A DNA stretch of 64,000 bases, from contig CAWIHA010000001.1 of assembly GCA_963835855.1 (NCBI GenBank), forward strand, positions 1 through 64,000. The letters are read 5' to 3'. This document shows positions 47,297-54,816 of the stretch, in pieces. Numbering within the stretch: position 1 is the stretch's first letter; the number at the start of each line of letters is the position of its first letter. The translations under genes were made by a program, and so were the position numbers. The notes under the pieces were generated by a model. That model had not been told where the DNA came from, did no database searches, and worked only from the letters and a program-made list of their open reading frames with translations. The stretch is from CAWIHA01 sp963835855. Lineage in GTDB: Bacteria > Acidobacteriota > Terriglobia > Bryobacterales > Bryobacteraceae.

Positions 47297-47300
47297 CCCA

Positions 47301-48113
47301 ATGTCTCTGCTTTCGAAGATCGAATGGACTGACGCGACCTGGAACCCGGTCCGCGGCTGCACGAAGATCAGTCCGGGCTGCAAACACTGCTACGCGGAAC
47401 GGTTCGCTGAACGGTTCCGCGGGGTGAAGGGCCATCCGTTCGAGCAGGGCTTCGACCTGACGCTCGTTCCCGAGAAACTGGCGGAGCCGCTCCGGTGGAG
47501 CGAGCCCAGGATGGTCTTCGTTAACTCGATGAGCGACCTGTTTCACGAACGGGTTCCGCTGTCGTACATTTCGCGAGTGGCTGAGACGATGCATGTGGCG
47601 CGCTGGCATACGTATCAGGTGCTCACGAAGCGCTCCCGGCGCCTGCGGGACGTGCTCCGAGGGCCGCTGCGGGACGCGGCGGGAGAATCGCATATCTGGT
47701 GGGGCGTTTCAGTGGAGGACCGCAGGTATGGCCTGCCGAGAATCGCGGACTTGCAGGCGACTCCCGCAGTGGTTCGCTTCCTGTCGGTCGAGCCGCTTCT
47801 GGAAGATCTCGGGGACCTGCCTCTAGAAGGTATCTCGTGGGTGATTGTGGGTGGAGAGAGCGGACCGCGAGCGCGGCCGATGAAGCAAGCTTGGGTGCTT
47901 TCGATTCAAGAGCAATGCGAGGCGGCGAACATCCCCTTCTTCTTCAAGCAATGGGGCGGCGTGCGGAAGAAAGCGGCAGGGAGAATACTGCTTGGCCGGA
48001 CGCATGATGGGTTCCCGATGCGGGTCCAGCATCCGACCTTACCGGCACGATTGCGGCTGCGGCATGCGTTGGAGATTGAAGGCGGCCCGCTGGTACAGCT
48101 CGGAACCGCGTAG
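47301..48113 (+). CDS. Phage Gp37/Gp68 (DUF5131) family three-Cys protein
   Basis: 270 residues. The N-terminal cluster IEWTDATWNPVRGCTKISPG continues to CKHCYAE, giving Cys20-x6-Cys27-x2-Cys30. This is a variant of the radical-SAM Cx3Cx2C motif expected to hold a 4Fe-4S cluster. VNSMSDLFHERVPLSYISRV, YQVLTKRSRRLRDVL, SVEPLLEDLGDLPLEGISWV and VGGESGPRARPMK are conserved family blocks, followed by FFFKQWGGVRKKAAGRIL. The family occurs in mycobacteriophages and in bacterial mobile regions; its substrate is unknown. It forms an operon with tcmP (4-base gap) and ends 41 bases from a convergent PD-(D/E)XK gene. Confidence 0.87.
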   Translation: MSLLSKIEWTDATWNPVRGCTKISPGCKHCYAERFAERFRGVKGHPFEQGFDLTLVPEKLAEPLRWSEPRMVFVNSMSDLFHERVPLSYISRVAETMHVARWHTYQVLTKRSRRLRDVLRGPLRDAAGESHIWWGVSVEDRRYGLPRIADLQATPAVVRFLSVEPLLEDLGDLPLEGISWVIVGGESGPRARPMKQAWVLSIQEQCEAANIPFFFKQWGGVRKKAAGRILLGRTHDGFPMRVQHPTLPARLRLRHALEIEGGPLVQLGTA

Positions 48114-48154
48114 GACGCGCCCACGTTGAAAATGGATCCAGACACAGAGCTTGG

Positions 48155-49465
48155 TTATTGCAACAGGGTAGTCGCGTATGCAGATATTTTGGGTTTCCGA
48201 CGATTGGTATTGCAGAGCGCCTTGTGCACTGGTGCCCAAGCCTTTCCTTCTCCCGCCAGCGTGCTGCAAGCCTCGGAGCTGAACCATAGAACCGAGATTT
48301 GGAGATCCAGGAGCAGGTCGACGTAGCTCTGATGTGGCCGCGAGATGGTGAGGATAGCGAGGTCCGTTCCAATCCTGTGTGGTAGGGCGCGATGGTAGTC
48401 GAACAATTGCCCAATGGCGATGCGAACCGCTCCTCGGTCTGGATCTGGTTTTGCTTCAATCAGTAAATCGCGGCCCATTGAATCGTAGTTCTTAACGAGA
48501 ATATCGTACCGACATTCGGGGTCCGTACCCCGTTTAAGATCAAGGCTCTTGAACAGATCCTTTACACGATTGGTCATCTTGTCATGGCGGTCTCTGTATT
48601 TGATCGTCTGGCTATTTGTTGTAGCCGTACGTTCTGCTTCATCGAGGTAGGGCAGTTGTGATCCTTCTCCCTTGTCGGCAGGAGCCGGGGTGGCGTTTTG
48701 CAGGGTTGTCGGTCTTAGTTTGGCGACATCATCGGCCAACGCGTCAAGCATGAATGCGTCTTGGATGTCAAACTTGCCAATAAGGTTCACGAGTCCCTCC
48801 ACCTGCCGCTCAAGGTTCTCGTTCGCCCGCCCGAGTCTCCGCAGCAGTGTCTTGACGCTTTCGCGACCGTTCACTATGGGGAATCTCATGGAAGGATCAA
48901 GGCATGCAACGACCGGGGTCACGGCGGTAGCCGCACCTGCGCTGCTCGCCTCACTCGGAGATAAGATCAACGGTAGCGCATCGATTTGAGAGGCAAGTTC
49001 GAATCGCCGTTGGTCGTTCGATGGTAGCTTCTCAGCTTCTTTCATGATTCCGATCAGTCGATGATGGTTGGCGCTGCACCAGCTCCGACAGGAGTTGCGC
49101 CAGACGTTTCGAAAGTTGACGATGCCGGTTTCATGGACCGCTGCATCTGCAACTGACTTCGGCAAGCGCATTGCGCGAATCGATGAGGGCAGATCGTTCA
49201 GGATGGTCGGTGCCTCCTTGAAAAGCTGTGCGAGCGCTGAGAGTTTCAAACGTTTCCAGTGCTCCGGGGAGACGCCTTGTCCATTCACGGTGATCCACGT
49301 CAGTCGAAATAAGCACCACAGATCATCTGCAGACAGTGTTTCCACGGCTCGTGAGGCCAAGACGGCTTTCAACAGAATTGCGGTGTGCTTCTCTGTCTCG
49401 TACCACTTCGCCTTCCATCCTGCTAAGCAGGCGAGAACGGATGGAGCCCTGGGCGATTTTGACAT
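48155..49465 (-). CDS. Putative PD-(D/E)XK nuclease-fold protein
   Basis: 436 residues from the ATG at 49465, which has GAGGA seven bases upstream (an in-frame ATG at 49528 lacks this). The C-terminal third reads RYDILVKNYDSMGRDLLIEA, then KPDPDRGAVRIAIGQLFDYH. This gives Asp, Glu-x-Lys and a following Gln in the order of a PD-(D/E)XK nuclease core with the QxxxY/F extension. The N-terminal two thirds are helical with Trp- and Cys-rich patches (CLFRLTWITVNGQGVSPEHW; NSCRSWCSANHHRLIGIMKE) and match nothing I recognise. Lower GC in parts than its neighbours. It converges on the TcmP/three-Cys operon and may belong with it as a defence or repair module. Confidence 0.6.
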   Translation of the reverse strand: MSKSPRAPSVLACLAGWKAKWYETEKHTAILLKAVLASRAVETLSADDLWCLFRLTWITVNGQGVSPEHWKRLKLSALAQLFKEAPTILNDLPSSIRAMRLPKSVADAAVHETGIVNFRNVWRNSCRSWCSANHHRLIGIMKEAEKLPSNDQRRFELASQIDALPLILSPSEASSAGAATAVTPVVACLDPSMRFPIVNGRESVKTLLRRLGRANENLERQVEGLVNLIGKFDIQDAFMLDALADDVAKLRPTTLQNATPAPADKGEGSQLPYLDEAERTATTNSQTIKYRDRHDKMTNRVKDLFKSLDLKRGTDPECRYDILVKNYDSMGRDLLIEAKPDPDRGAVRIAIGQLFDYHRALPHRIGTDLAILTISRPHQSYVDLLLDLQISVLWFSSEACSTLAGEGKAWAPVHKALCNTNRRKPKISAYATTLLQ

Positions 49466-49635
49466 GATGCGTTCCTCGGAGGTTAGGATACAACCAAGCA
49501 GTAGGCACTCTCCAGCCTTCATTCTCAAGCTGGTTGGTCTGCCATCGAAACGCTCTGGACGTAGTGAGCCCGGAATATCCCCACTTGGCCCCCTAGTCCC
49601 CTTCCCGGAAACTGATGACAGCGGTTGCCCGCCCG

Positions 49636-50400
49636 CTATTTCCCGTTCAACTCTTCGGGAAAAACCGCGTAGCCCTTGGGCGGCGGGAACGCATCATAGA
49701 GCATTTGCAGACGCTTGCGGAGATGCCGGCTGGGCAGTTGCCGGGGCCCGGTTTCGACATCGATGTCGCAGCAGATCCCGTGCAGATAGAGCGTGAGCGA
49801 GTCGGTGAAGGCCTGCCGGACGTAAGTGCGGAACAGCTTTGTGTCGCGCCGGGCATCGCTTTGACGGCGCAGCAGATCCTGCTTTAACTCCCAGCCTCTC
49901 TCATCCACCTCCCCGTGCACGCGGTCGCGCAGCTCGTCGCGCACAAGCTCCGAAAACCGGTCGAGTGCATCGCCGTGCGGGTGGTCCGCCAGCAGAGCCG
50001 CCAGCGCGCCGTAGAAATCGTAGTGGTACGCCGCAACCTCGCGGTCCTTGATGGCGAAGACCAGGACCGCATTGCCATCCGTGAGAAATTGCGCCGACCA
50101 AAGCTGGCTTTTCTCGTCGGGCCGGTCGAAAGTGACCCGTTCGGCGCCCTTTCCGGCCGCTTTCTCGAGGTACGGCGCCAGCAAAACAGAGCCCTTGGAA
50201 AAACTTGCCAGGATGGAGGGGGGCAACGCAGCGATCGGGTCTTCCAGGTATTCTCGTATCTCATCCTCGCTCAAAGGCAGCGCGGAAAAGTACGCAAACG
50301 TGTTGCTCAGCGGAATCATTTCATGGCGGAATCGCTGAGCAAACTCGCGGACACCGATCTTGGCGAGCTGGACCACGGTGGGCATCAATCCCCGTTTCAT
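49636..50400 (-). CDS. Conserved-looking protein of unknown function
   Basis: 254 residues (249 if it starts at the ATG at 50385, which has GGGG five bases upstream). No signal peptide or membrane segment. Composition is that of a globular cytoplasmic protein, with a helical start (KIGVREFAQRFRHEMIPLSN), a strand-rich middle (GNAVLVFAIKDREVAAYHYD) and a charged helical C-terminal half (HLRKRLQMLYDAFPPPKGYA). I recognise no family. It is divergent from lpxB, about 60 bases away, and codon use is like the core genes, so it is probably native rather than part of the accessory patch before it. Confidence 0.7.
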   Translation of the reverse strand: MKRGLMPTVVQLAKIGVREFAQRFRHEMIPLSNTFAYFSALPLSEDEIREYLEDPIAALPPSILASFSKGSVLLAPYLEKAAGKGAERVTFDRPDEKSQLWSAQFLTDGNAVLVFAIKDREVAAYHYDFYGALAALLADHPHGDALDRFSELVRDELRDRVHGEVDERGWELKQDLLRRQSDARRDTKLFRTYVRQAFTDSLTLYLHGICCDIDVETGPRQLPSRHLRKRLQMLYDAFPPPKGYAVFPEELNGK

Positions 50401-50461
50401 TCTATCTCAGCGCGCCCGAGCCGGCTGTCCGCGTGCGATCCATTTCGATAGACTGGCGATA

Positions 50462-51676
50462 GTGACAGGGAAGATTCTGGTTTCGGCCGGGGAAGCTTCG
50501 GGCGACCTCTATGCCGCCGGCTTGGTCGAAGCGCTGCGGAAACGCTGGCCCGAAGCGGAGTTCTTCGGCTGCGCAGGGCCGCGAATGCGGCAGGCCGGAG
50601 TCCGCGCGGTGGTGGAATCGGAAAGCATCGCCGTGGTCGGCCTGGTCGAGGTGATTTCGCACATCCCGCGCGTCTACCGCCAATTCCGGAAACTGGCCCG
50701 AGCCGCCGGGAGCGAACGCCCGCGCCTGGCGATCCTGACCGACAGCCCGGATTTTAACCTGCGTCTGGCGCGCCGGCTGAAGCGCCTCGGAACGCCGGTG
50801 GTGTATCTGGTGGCCCCGCAGGCCTGGGCCTGGCGCAGGGGCCGCCTCGCCACCATGCGCCGGACCATCGACCGCCTCTTGTGCATCTTCCCGTTCGAAG
50901 AGAAGTTTTTTCAGCAGCATGGCGTGGCGGCGGCCTATATCGGGCATCCGCTCGCGCGGCTAGTCCGGGCCTCGCTCAGCAAGCCCGAGTTCTTCCGGAA
51001 GCACCAGCTCGCGCCCGACCGGCCGCTGATCGCACTGCTGCCAGGCAGCCGGGCGGGCGAGGCGTTGCGGCATCTCGCTCCGCTCGCCGATGCCGCCGCC
51101 AGAATCCAGGCCGCCAGCGGCCCTGCCCATTTCGTGCTTGCGAGTCCGGCCGGGGGCTTTCACGGGCTCGGCTCCGGCGGCCGAGCAATTTTCAGGGAAC
51201 GCATTTCGGGCGCGCCCATCCAAGTGATTGAGGGCGAAACTTGGGATGTGCTGGCGCACGCCGATGTGGCGCTCGCGGCCAGCGGCACGGTGACCATCGA
51301 GGCGGCTCTTCTTGGCACGCCCATGGTGACGTTCTACAAGGTGACCGGCCTCAGTTGGTTCCTGGGCCGGTTTCTCGTACAAGTTCCTTTTTATTCCATG
51401 GTGAATTTGGTGGCGGGCCGCGCGGTGGTCCCCGAATTGATGCAGAATGAAATGAGGGGGCAACGAATCGCCTCAGAAGCCCTGCGGCTGCTGAACGACC
51501 CTGCCGCGCGCGAGAAAATGCGGCGAGACCTGGGTGAGGTTGCCGCCGCACTCTCGAGTGCCGTAGATCCGATGGAGCGTTCCGCGGACATTATCGAAGA
51601 GTTTGCCGGGCGCCGGTACGGCGAGAGCCTTCCGCGCCTGGAGAGCGAATTCCTTCCCCGTCAGCACAAATCTTAG
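50462..51676 (+). CDS. lpxB: Lipid-A-disaccharide synthase
   Basis: 404 residues from the GTG at 50462 (VTGKILVSAGEASGDLYAAG). A GT19 enzyme that joins UDP-2,3-diacylglucosamine and lipid X at the inner membrane to make the lipid A disaccharide. Clear family blocks: SAGEASGDLYAAGLVEALRK, TDSPDFNLRLARRLKRLGTP, YLVAPQAWAWRRGRLATMRR, CIFPFEEKFFQQHGVAAAYI, GHPL, IALLPGSRAGEALRHLAPLA and ALAASGTVTIEAALLGTPMV followed by FYKVTGLSWF. It shows that the organism makes lipopolysaccharide. Other lpx genes are absent here. Followed at about 50 bases by an M1-like gene on the same strand. Confidence 0.95.
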   Translation: MTGKILVSAGEASGDLYAAGLVEALRKRWPEAEFFGCAGPRMRQAGVRAVVESESIAVVGLVEVISHIPRVYRQFRKLARAAGSERPRLAILTDSPDFNLRLARRLKRLGTPVVYLVAPQAWAWRRGRLATMRRTIDRLLCIFPFEEKFFQQHGVAAAYIGHPLARLVRASLSKPEFFRKHQLAPDRPLIALLPGSRAGEALRHLAPLADAAARIQAASGPAHFVLASPAGGFHGLGSGGRAIFRERISGAPIQVIEGETWDVLAHADVALAASGTVTIEAALLGTPMVTFYKVTGLSWFLGRFLVQVPFYSMVNLVAGRAVVPELMQNEMRGQRIASEALRLLNDPAAREKMRRDLGEVAAALSSAVDPMERSADIIEEFAGRRYGESLPRLESEFLPRQHKS

Positions 51677-51727
51677 GGGGAACACATTCCGGCATGGCAA
51701 GTCGTAACAGCTTGAGGGAGACAGCGA

Positions 51728-53692
51728 ATGGCTCGTAAGTTCTGGCTTGGGCTGGCGGTTGCGGCCGCCGTCCTGACGGTTTCGGCGCAGGAGCGCCGGC
51801 CGTCGCGCATCGACGTTCAACACTACGCTGTGGAGGCGGACATCAATCCCCGCACTCAGTCGCTTTCCGCCAAGGTGCGGGTCGAGTTCGTTCCGCAGGA
51901 GGAAACCAGCGCCGCTGTTTTCGAGCTCAACAATGCACTGAGCGTTTCCAAAGTGGAGGATGGCGCCGGGCGCTCGATCCCGGCAAGCCGTTCGCATGAA
52001 AACTTCACTATCACGCTGAGCTTTCCGCAGCCACTCGCGAAGGGCAAGCCCGCCAGCGCGATTTTCTACTACGACGGCCGGCTGGCCGGCGAAGAAGATT
52101 CCCCCGTTTTCGGCATCAAGTTCGCGGCGCTGCATGACGATTCCGGTTATCTCATGTACCCGGCGCGATGGTTTCCCGTGGCCGGCTACACCACCAACCG
52201 CTACACGGCCGGTCTGAAGATCACAGTTCCGGCCGGATATAAGGTGATCGCCAGCGGCTTCGGGCGGCAGGAGCAACTCGCTGGCGGAAAAGTTCTTTAC
52301 AGCTTCCAGTACGACGAGAGGCCGTCTTTCCCGGGCAGTATCGCAATTGTTCACGCAGATGCGGCGCGCGTCTCCTCAGAAGGCGTCATGACCGATCTGT
52401 ATTTCCGCGGCGCCGAAAAAGCGATGGCAAGCGCATATGGCCAGGAAACCGGCAAGGCGATGGTGTTCCTCACCAGCCTTTATGGGCTGCCGCCGCAAGC
52501 GAACTTGACGGTTGTTGAAACCGAGGCGGGCGCGCCGAATGGGTATGCGGCGCCCGGCATCCTGTTCCTTTCGCCGCAGGGCGTCGGCAAGCAGGTGAAT
52601 GCGCGCCTCGTTGCGAACCAGGTCTCGCGGCAGTGGTGGGGAATGCTGGTTTCGCCGGCGGCGCGGGCCCACATCTGGATCACGAACGGTATGGCGCGCT
52701 ACTCCGAGCTGCTGTATTTGGAGCACACCGATGGCGCCAGCGCATTCGAGACCGAGGCGCATGACCTTTACATCGACGCTCTCACGATGAACGACCTGCC
52801 AATCATCCAATCGTCGCGCCTGGAAGACTACTCGCCCGAATTCTGGGCCCTCACCGCCAGCAGGGGCGCGGCGGTGATCAACATGCTGCGGTACGTCATC
52901 GGCCAGGCGAATTTCGAGAAGACGCTGAGGGATGTTCCCAACAAATTCGCTTGGAGCGGCGTCCGGACCGAGGATTTCGAGAAAGTCGCCGAGGCGGATT
53001 CCGGCCAGAACCTGAGATTTTTCTTCTTGCAATGGATTGAATCGAGCGGCGCACCCGAATTCAAGCTCGATTACACTATTTACCGGACGCAAAAAGGGTT
53101 CCGCGTGATGGGCAAGGTGGCGCAGGACCTGGACACCTTCCGTATGCCCGTCGAACTGAAGATCGAAACCGAGGGGAATCCGGAAGAGAAGACGATCGAG
53201 GTCGTGGGCACGTCGTCGGAATTCCTGGTTGACACTTTCGGCAAGCCGAAATCGCTCACCCTCGACCCGGATAACCACGTGCTCCGGTTCAGCGATCCGA
53301 TCCGCGTGGCGGTGGCGATCCGGCGAGGCGAGCAATTCACCGAGGTCGGCGAGTTCAATGAAGCGCTGAAGGAGTACCAGAAGGCGCTCGAAGTGAGCCG
53401 GAATAGCTCGCTCGCGCATTACCGCATCGCCGAGGTGTTCTTCCTTCAAGACAACTTTCAGGCGGCTGCAAATGAGTTTCGCGAGGCTTTGAACGGCGAC
53501 CTGGAGCCGAAGTGGACCGAGGTCTGGGCGCACATCAACCTCGGCAAGATCTTCGACACCACGGACCAGCGCGAGCGCGCGGTGAGCGAGTACACGCTCG
53601 CCATGCGCACCAAGGACAACACCCAGGGCGCGCAGGAAGAAGCCGCCAAGTACATGAAGCAGCCCTACGCACGCAAGAAGAGTATTGGGTAG
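51728..53692 (+). CDS. Secreted M1-peptidase-like pseudoenzyme with C-terminal TPRs
   Basis: 654 residues. Signal peptide (residues 1-20, ending VSAQ), then the M1 N-terminal beta-sandwich (QHYAVEADINPRTQSLSAKV) and an M1 catalytic-like domain (about 200-420). The zinc site is lost: the HExxH position reads NQVSRQWWG (Asn297, Gln298, Arg301) and the third ligand, Glu 19 residues on in the family, is Asn320 (ITNGMARYSE). The substrate-binding GxMEN reads GAPNGYAAPG. The downstream fold is otherwise kept, followed by a beta domain and two or three TPRs (EFNEALKEYQKALEVSRNSS). A non-catalytic binding or scaffold role in the periplasm is likely. GGGAGA precedes the ATG. Confidence 0.85.
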   Translation: MARKFWLGLAVAAAVLTVSAQERRPSRIDVQHYAVEADINPRTQSLSAKVRVEFVPQEETSAAVFELNNALSVSKVEDGAGRSIPASRSHENFTITLSFPQPLAKGKPASAIFYYDGRLAGEEDSPVFGIKFAALHDDSGYLMYPARWFPVAGYTTNRYTAGLKITVPAGYKVIASGFGRQEQLAGGKVLYSFQYDERPSFPGSIAIVHADAARVSSEGVMTDLYFRGAEKAMASAYGQETGKAMVFLTSLYGLPPQANLTVVETEAGAPNGYAAPGILFLSPQGVGKQVNARLVANQVSRQWWGMLVSPAARAHIWITNGMARYSELLYLEHTDGASAFETEAHDLYIDALTMNDLPIIQSSRLEDYSPEFWALTASRGAAVINMLRYVIGQANFEKTLRDVPNKFAWSGVRTEDFEKVAEADSGQNLRFFFLQWIESSGAPEFKLDYTIYRTQKGFRVMGKVAQDLDTFRMPVELKIETEGNPEEKTIEVVGTSSEFLVDTFGKPKSLTLDPDNHVLRFSDPIRVAVAIRRGEQFTEVGEFNEALKEYQKALEVSRNSSLAHYRIAEVFFLQDNFQAAANEFREALNGDLEPKWTEVWAHINLGKIFDTTDQRERAVSEYTLAMRTKDNTQGAQEEAAKYMKQPYARKKSIG

Positions 53693-53737
53693 GGCGGCGC
53701 GAACTGGGTCACAAGTTCCCGAGCGGCTCCGGCCGCC

Positions 53738-54661
53738 TCAATGTCCTTCCGCCTCCAGGAATCGCTCCGCTTCGATCGCAGCCATGCATCCGGCCCCGGC
53801 GGCTGTGGCGGCCTGGCGGTAGACGCGATCCTGGACATCGCCGGCGTGAAAGACGCCGGGCACGCTCGTTCGCGCACCGCCTTGGGAAACGATGTAGCCT
53901 TCGGCGTCCAGCGCGATCTGGCCCTTGAAAACCGCCGTGTTCGGCACGTGCCCGATGGCTAGGAAAAAACCGTCAACCGGCTGCCGCCAGGTCCTGCCCG
54001 TTTTAACGTCGCGCAGCAGAACGGCGGTGACAACGCCCTTTTCGGCGTCGTAGATATCCTCCACGACGGCGTTGGTGATCCACTTGATCTTCGGGTTCTT
54101 CTGGGCTCGCTCTAGCATGATCTTGGAGGCGCGAAATTGATCGCGGCGGTGCACGATCGTCACCTCCTCGCCGAAGCGCGTGAGGAAAGTCGCCTCCTCC
54201 ATCGCCGAATCGCCGCCGCCCACCACCATGATCTTCTTTCCCCGGAAGAAAAAGCCATCGCAGGTCGCACAGGAGCTGACGCCGCGGCCGATCAGTTTCT
54301 TCTCCGGCTCCAGACCGAGCCAGCGCGCCGAGGCGCCCGAAGCGATGATGAGCGCGCGCGTCTCCACCCATTCTCCTTCCACGCTTACCCGGAAGGGCCG
54401 CTGCGAGAGATTGGCTTCCGTCACCGAGCCGTTGACGTATTCGGCCCCGAAGCGCTGGGCCTGCTCCTTCATGCGCTCGACCAGCACGGGGCCGCCGATT
54501 CCCTCGGGAAAGCCGGGGAAGTTTTCAACCAGCGTGGTCAGAGAGAGCTGGCCGCCGGGCTCATGCCCGCTGACGACCAGCGGCTTGAGGTTCGCGCGCG
54601 CGGTGTAAATCGCGGCGGTATTTCCGGCACAGCCGGACCCAACAATTACGACGTTGCGCAT
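53738..54661 (-). CDS. trxB: Thioredoxin reductase
   Basis: 307 residues, the usual low-Mr bacterial length. It passes electrons from NADPH through FAD and a Cys pair to thioredoxin. FAD motif VVIVGSGCAGNTAAIYTARA (residues 4-23), redox pair Cys131-Ala-Thr-Cys134, NADPH domain IMVVGGGDSAMEEATFLTRF with HRRDQFRASK for the 2'-phosphate, and the C-terminal FAD motif VPGVFHAGDVQDRVYRQAAT. The first FAD motif has Cys-Ala-Gly in place of Pro-Ala-Gly, a change also seen in other bacteria. Stands alone; no trxA adjacent. Confidence 0.93.
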   Translation of the reverse strand: MRNVVIVGSGCAGNTAAIYTARANLKPLVVSGHEPGGQLSLTTLVENFPGFPEGIGGPVLVERMKEQAQRFGAEYVNGSVTEANLSQRPFRVSVEGEWVETRALIIASGASARWLGLEPEKKLIGRGVSSCATCDGFFFRGKKIMVVGGGDSAMEEATFLTRFGEEVTIVHRRDQFRASKIMLERAQKNPKIKWITNAVVEDIYDAEKGVVTAVLLRDVKTGRTWRQPVDGFFLAIGHVPNTAVFKGQIALDAEGYIVSQGGARTSVPGVFHAGDVQDRVYRQAATAAGAGCMAAIEAERFLEAEGH

Positions 54662-54816
54662 AGGAGAAGGAAGATGCCGGACGGCAGACCCTTATCCTAG
54701 CATGCTTGCCCTCCCACACATTGCGTGCGCAACGCACAGTAGCGTCCTGATCTACTGGCCTTTCGGGTTCGGAATTTCACCCCCGACACTCGGCAAGAGT
54801 CTGGTATCATCGCCCC

